Assembly: GCA_032718565.1 (NCBI GenBank)
Contig: JAVGVS010000289.1
Span: 496,210 to 560,209 of the forward strand
DNA: 64,000 nucleotides
Reading direction: 5' to 3'
Source of the DNA: Distichodus sexfasciatus
Lineage: Eukaryota; Chordata; Actinopteri; Characiformes; Distichodontidae
Of the stretch, positions 60,355-64,000 are shown piece after piece (the first letter of the stretch is position 1; each line of letters begins with the position of its first letter). The translations under genes and the position numbers were made by a program. The notes below the pieces were generated by a model that worked only from the letters and a program-made list of their open reading frames with translations, was not told where the DNA came from and ran no database searches.

Positions 60355-60568
60355 ATTGATGACCATGTGGCGTTATTTTTGTGCCAAATTTCTGTGCATG
60401 CAATGGAACTTTGGAGAGCAAAATATCTTGTCTTTACGAGCTCAACTCTACCTGTGCTCGTGCCCAACTCTGCCTTTCTCATTTATCGGTATTGGTATTG
60501 ACAGATATAAGCATGAAAAATATCGGATATTGGCATCGGCCAGAAATTGGCTTATCGTGCATCCTTAG
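60355..60568. mobile_element. hAT-end fragment near exon A
   Basis: The right part, 'tatcggatattggcatcggc' leading into cttatcgtgcatcctta, matches the 'taaggatgcacgataagcc' type of hAT end in reverse. The left part (60360..60480) is similar to 34750..34850, for example 'gttatttttgtg' and 'ctcaactc'. The left terminus is not defined. Confidence 0.4.
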
Positions 60569-60639
60569 TTATTATTAAAGAGAGGTGTTGAAAGAGCTCG
60601 GGACAATAGAAAACCCCATAAATGTGTCTGAACTCTGAC

Positions 60640-60877
60640 CTGGTCTCCAGCGGCACGTTGCTGTTGAGCACCCAGCTGTCCTGCAGCTGGACGGACTCGG
60701 GTGTGGTTGGGCCATCCCCCGGCACGGTGGGCGGGGCGTGGGTGGGGTTACGGCGGCTGCTCAGTGTATTGCGGTTAAGGGAGTTGGCTGAGGACTGATG
60801 GTGGGACAGCGTCTGGGCATTGTGGGGAGGTGGCAGCGGCGGCCGCAGCGTCGACTGGCTGTGGTGGTTCGGAGCTC
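60640..60877 (-). CDS. tenm3: tenm3 exon A: proline-rich intracellular segment
   Basis: This is the most 5' exon visible. The acceptor is ttgttcag before GA at 60877 and the donor is ACCAG/gtcaga at 60640. It is 238 bp, entered after base 1 of a codon and left after base 2. It encodes the end of the teneurin intracellular domain: an SGAPNHHSQS start, the proline-rich LRPPLPPPHN (an SH3-ligand type motif; teneurin intracellular domains are known to bind CAP/ponsin-type adaptors), a Ser/Asn-rich stretch, then TTPESVQLQDSWVLNSNVPL ending in ETR. The last codon (Arg) is completed by the first base of the exon at 47814. Upstream coding exons must exist beyond 64000 because the reading frame is already open and no start codon fits. 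Confidence 0.95.
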
Positions 60878-61234
60878 CTGAACAAACACAGAAAACGAGG
60901 CGCTTCAGTGTATGCACACACACACGCACATGCACGCACACACATTTCTGGCTTATCAAGTTAGCAGGAGTAAAAATAGCAGCTGCTTTTGTCGTGATTG
61001 ATAGAGGGAATATTCAGAGCCGGGTTCTTTCCGCTAGAGGCAAAGAAACAGCGTTGTGCGGAGGGTAAAATGCAATCAGAAAGGCGAAGCTAAATGGGAG
61101 CAGGGGATGCGTTGGAGAGAGGATGCCATCGCTGCGGTGATTGTTTTGTGTTTTGGTACCGGGCAGGATGTAGCTCGGACTGATTCGCAAACCGCTGTGA
61201 CACTCAGCCTGTTAAGAGTCTCATTAGAGAGGAA

Positions 61235-61345
61235 CGGCCTTATTCCCTCCTGCTTTTAAGATGCGCTAATGTTGCAAGATGCAGCTTATGCATCGCTTAT
61301 GCATACTTTATGAGGCATCGCTAATTGATGGGACTGACTTCAGTG
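61235..61345. promoter_or_regulatory. Candidate regulatory element with POU/Oct-like motifs
   Basis: 'gatgcgctaatgttgcaaga', 'gcttatgcatcgcttatgca' and 'gaggcatcgctaattgatgg' contain three or more ATGCAT/ATGCTAAT-like octamer variants within about 80 bp. It lies in the intron upstream of exon A. No alignment available. Confidence 0.22.
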
Positions 61346-62109
61346 GAATTTTGTGTGTTGGTGAGTGCAGGTATAAATTTCTTCCTGATATTAAAGTGTA
61401 GCAGAGTGCTTTTTAAAGGTGTATAAAACTCATGCATGCTAAATAATGTAGGGCTTTTTTGTTACCTGCTACTTCACTGGCTCAGGCCAATATCTAAAAA
61501 CCGAGTGCGTAAAAAATTTGAAATATTTGACTTACTAAACATACTTACTACTAGAAGGTTACGTCTTGTTAGTGGACACACACTACTACTTTGTACGGAA
61601 ATAGTCTCAACGGCAGCCAACTTAAACCAAAACCAGTTGTACAACTGAGCCCTAATGCACGGTCACAGTCCCAGAGGTTGATTTATAGAATTAGCCCAAT
61701 CAATTAATGCTTAGTTAGTGTAAATAGTCAGGGGAATTTAACCCAATAAAACTGAACAGCTTTAAAACAGAGACTAGTACAGGGAGCTGGTGTCCATATT
61801 AATTAGACATCCACTGTGATGTTAACAACAGTAAATGATGATTAGAGCCAATCTATTAACCACATTTACGGTTTTTTTTTTTCTGATTGCTTAAACACCA
61901 AAAGAAGAAGTCTCCCCCATTTGGCATAACTTTACACTCAGTTAGCAAAACATTGGCCCAGATCTGCACAACACTAAGCACATTGTCAGCTTCACACTTC
62001 TTGCAAAACTCAACACACAGTGATTGGCAAATCACTAAACACACTTGTCCTTTTAAAGCACTGGCTACTAATTGGTTAAACACAACCACCAGGTGTACAA
62101 ACACTTAGG

Positions 62110-64000
62110 TGCTTAACTTTAGGACACTGATAAGATTGAATCCTCATTCCAATTGGATGTTTAAATATGACTGGATTGTTAGAACTTCTATCAATATTAA
62201 GGCCTAAGCAGATAGGCTTGCTATGTGCCTAAACCTAGTGTTAGGATTAATAAAAGAGATAAGACTAGGACTTTGATAAAAGTGAATCCTCATTCTGAAG
62301 GTATGTTTAAACATGGCTATATTGTTAGAATTTTGTTCAATATAATTTTAAGGCCTAACAATAGAGGCTTGTGATGTGCCTAAATCTAGTGTTATTCTTA
62401 ACCCTAGGGTTAAGCTAGGGTTAGGGTTAATAAAAGAGTTAAGAATAGGACTTTGATAAGAGTGAATCCTCATTCTAAAGGTATATTTAAACATGGCAGC
62501 ATTGTTAAAATTCCATTCAATATTATTTAAAGGCCCAACAGTGGAGGCTCATGATGTGCCTAAATCTAGTGTTATGCTTAACCCTAGGATTAAACTACGG
62601 TCAGGGTTAATAAAAGAGATAAGACTAGGACTTTAATAAGGTTTAATCCAATTCTAAATGGACGTTTAAATATGGCTGCATTGTTAGAACGTCTGTCAAT
62701 GTCATTTTAAGGCCTAAACAGAGAGGTTTGGGATGTTCCTACACTTAGTGCTATGCTAGGGTTAAGGTAGGGCTAGGAATAAGGAAACAGTTAACTTTAG
62801 GACATTGATCAAAGTTAATCCACATTCTGTTTGGTTGTTTAAAAATGGCTGCATTATTAGAATTTCTGTAAATTTTATTTTAGGGCCTAACACTAGAAGC
62901 TTGGGATGTGCCTAAACCTAGTTTTATGCTTAAACCTAGGGTTAAGCTAGGGTTGGGATTAAGAAAATGGACGAGACTAGGACTTTCAGAAGAGTTAATC
63001 CTCATGCAAAATGGATGTTTAAACATGGGTGGATTGTTAGAAATTCTGTCAATATTATTTTAAGGCCTAAACAGAGAGGTTTGGGATATGCCTAAAACTA
63101 TTGTTATTCTTAACCCTAGGGTTAAGCTAGGGTTAGGGTTCATAAAAGAGTTAAGACTAGGACTTTGATAAGAGTGAATCCTCATTCTAAAGGTATGTTT
63201 AAACATGGCTGCATTGTAAGAATTTTGTTCAATATTATTTTAAGGCCCAAGAGTGAAGGCTTGTGATGTGCCTAAACCTAGTGTTATGCTTAACTCTAGG
63301 GTTAAACTAGGGTTAGGATTTTAAAAAAAAATAACTTTAGGACTTTGATAAGATTTAATCCTGATGCTAAATGGATGTTTAAATATGGCTGCATTTTAAG
63401 AACGTCTGTCAATGTCATTTTAACGCCTAAACAGAGAAGTCTGGGTTGTTCCTAAACCTAGTGCTATGCTTAACCCTAGGGTTAAGCAAGGGTTAGGAAT
63501 AAGAAAACAGTTAACTTTAGGTCTTTGATAAGAGTTAAACCACATTCTATTTGGATGTTTAAATATGGCTGCATTGTAAGAATGTCTGTCAATGTCATTT
63601 TAAGGCCTAAACAGAGAGGCTTGGTATGTGCCTAAACCTAGTGTTACACTTCATCCTAGGGTTAAGCTAGGGTTAGGATTAAGAAAATGGACAAGACCAG
63701 GACTTCCATAAGAGTTAATCCTAATTCTAAATCGATGTTTAAACATGACTGCATTGTTAAAACAACTGTCAAGGTTATTTAAGGTCTAAACAGAGAGGCT
63801 TGTGATGTGCCTAAACCTAGTGTTATGCTTAACCCTAGGGTTAAGCTAGGGTTAGGATTAAGAAAGTGGACAAGACTAGGACTTCCATAAGAGTTAATCC
63901 TAATGCTAAATGGATGTTTAAATATGGCTGCATTGTAAGAACGTCTGTCAATATCATTTTAACGCCTAAACAGAGAGGCTTGGTATGTGCCTAAACCTAG
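62110..64000. repeat. 180-bp tandem satellite with telomere-like palindrome
   Basis: The phrase 'tgcctaaa(c/t)ctag' and its variants recur at about 62225, 62376, 62556, 62735, 62909, 63089, 63268, 63448, 63628, 63807 and 63988. After the first, the intervals are 174 to 180 bp. Most units carry a copy of GCTTAACCCTAGGGTTAAGC, a perfect 20-bp palindrome (variants differ by one to a few bases), followed by 'tagggttaggg'-like sequence. About 10.5 units are visible and the array runs off the window. Unit-specific differences suggest a four-unit higher-order repeat. The family is not one I can name. Confidence 0.93.

Larger units (their letters stand above)
47815..60639 (-). other. tenm3: tenm3 intron A-B (12.8 kb)
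   Basis: Contains (CA)n at 48362..48392, a SINE-like repeat at 50222..50375, (CT)n at 51708..51765, (GAA)n at 52346..52395, a LINE interrupted by a SINE at 56440..57065, (GT)n near 59205..59255 and a hAT-end fragment at 60355..60568. Repeat-poor candidate regulatory blocks lie at 49025..49270 and 52135..52260. No exon recognised. Confidence 0.8.
3684..60877 (-). other. tenm3: tenm3 (teneurin-3) locus, internal 14 coding exons, open at both ends
   Basis: Fourteen exons on the minus strand join into one continuous frame of 898 codons, and every exon has AG before it and GT after it with compatible phases. The order (proline-rich cytoplasmic region, transmembrane helix, eight EGF repeats, Cys-rich, TTR-like, FN-plug) is that of a teneurin, a type II membrane adhesion receptor that binds latrophilins and teneurins in neural wiring. 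I call paralogue 3 because several segments, as I recall the family, match TENM3 better than TENM1/2/4, for example the stretch around 'LLKITMTQ' and 'ENPFNG' running into 'SLIRGQV'. Vertebrate teneurin-3 is about 2700 residues, so roughly a third is here. The N-terminus and the NHL, YD and C-terminal parts lie outside the window. Confidence 0.95.
60878..64000 (-). other. tenm3: tenm3 intron upstream of exon A (partial)
   Basis: Holds a candidate regulatory block at 61235..61345 with POU/Oct-like motifs and, from about 62110 to the window edge, the 180-bp satellite array. No upstream coding exon is visible. Confidence 0.75.

Noticed and set aside
62110..64000. Interstitial telomere block
   Set aside because: TTAGGG-like sequence is only a small part of each 180-bp unit and never forms a long pure run.

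Overview
The window is a piece of a vertebrate, almost certainly ray-finned (teleost) fish, nuclear genome. The signs are widely spaced exons with GT/AG splice sites, many (CA)n, (GA)n and tetranucleotide microsatellites, hAT-type DNA transposons with 8-bp target duplications, degenerate LINE fragments, and SINE-like repeats with the fish-type tail containing 'ataagagcatctgctaaatg'. I see no bacterial-type genes, rRNA or independent tRNA gene.

One protein-coding gene accounts for all coding sequence I can support: teneurin-3 (tenm3), on the minus strand. It runs from high to low coordinates and is cut by both window edges. Fourteen internal exons (2694 bp, 898 codons) join in one open frame with matching phases. 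In transcript order they encode: a proline-rich intracellular segment (60640..60877); more intracellular domain plus the transmembrane helix (47576..47814); a 41-codon juxtamembrane cassette (30250..30372); the juxtamembrane ectodomain with an RERR furin-type site (25883..26088, 25540..25735); eight EGF repeats (23012..23113, 20907..21101, 18584..18784, 18194..18379, 7570..7716); the Cys-rich/Ca-binding-like segment (5791..6001); the TTR-like domain (5127..5246, 4458..4719); and the start of the FN-plug region (3684..3951). The N-terminal exons lie above 64000. The NHL propeller, YD shell and C-terminal exons lie below position 1 of the window.

The introns hold the rest. 1..3683 has a dispersed repeat and a LINE 3' end. 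6002..7569 carries an unusual hierarchical minisatellite. The 10.5-kb intron 7717..18193 contains two hAT elements, one with a BED zinc-finger relic. The 17.2-kb intron 30373..47575 contains a second BED-bearing hAT element with a perfect duplication, nested in older repeat sequence, a MITE inside a (TG)n tract, and about 1.5 kb of homopurine-rich repeat. The 12.8-kb intron 47815..60639 holds a LINE interrupted by a SINE. From about 62110 to the window edge is a 180-bp satellite. Its units contain a telomere-like palindrome and appear to be arranged in a four-unit higher-order repeat.

Several repeat-poor intron stretches rich in homeodomain/POU-like AT motifs look like conserved regulatory elements, but this is only a visual judgement. 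The most unusual structures in the window are the satellite, the hierarchical minisatellite, the homopurine block, and the microsatellite that forms the polypyrimidine tract of an EGF exon. I found no undescribed multi-gene system.
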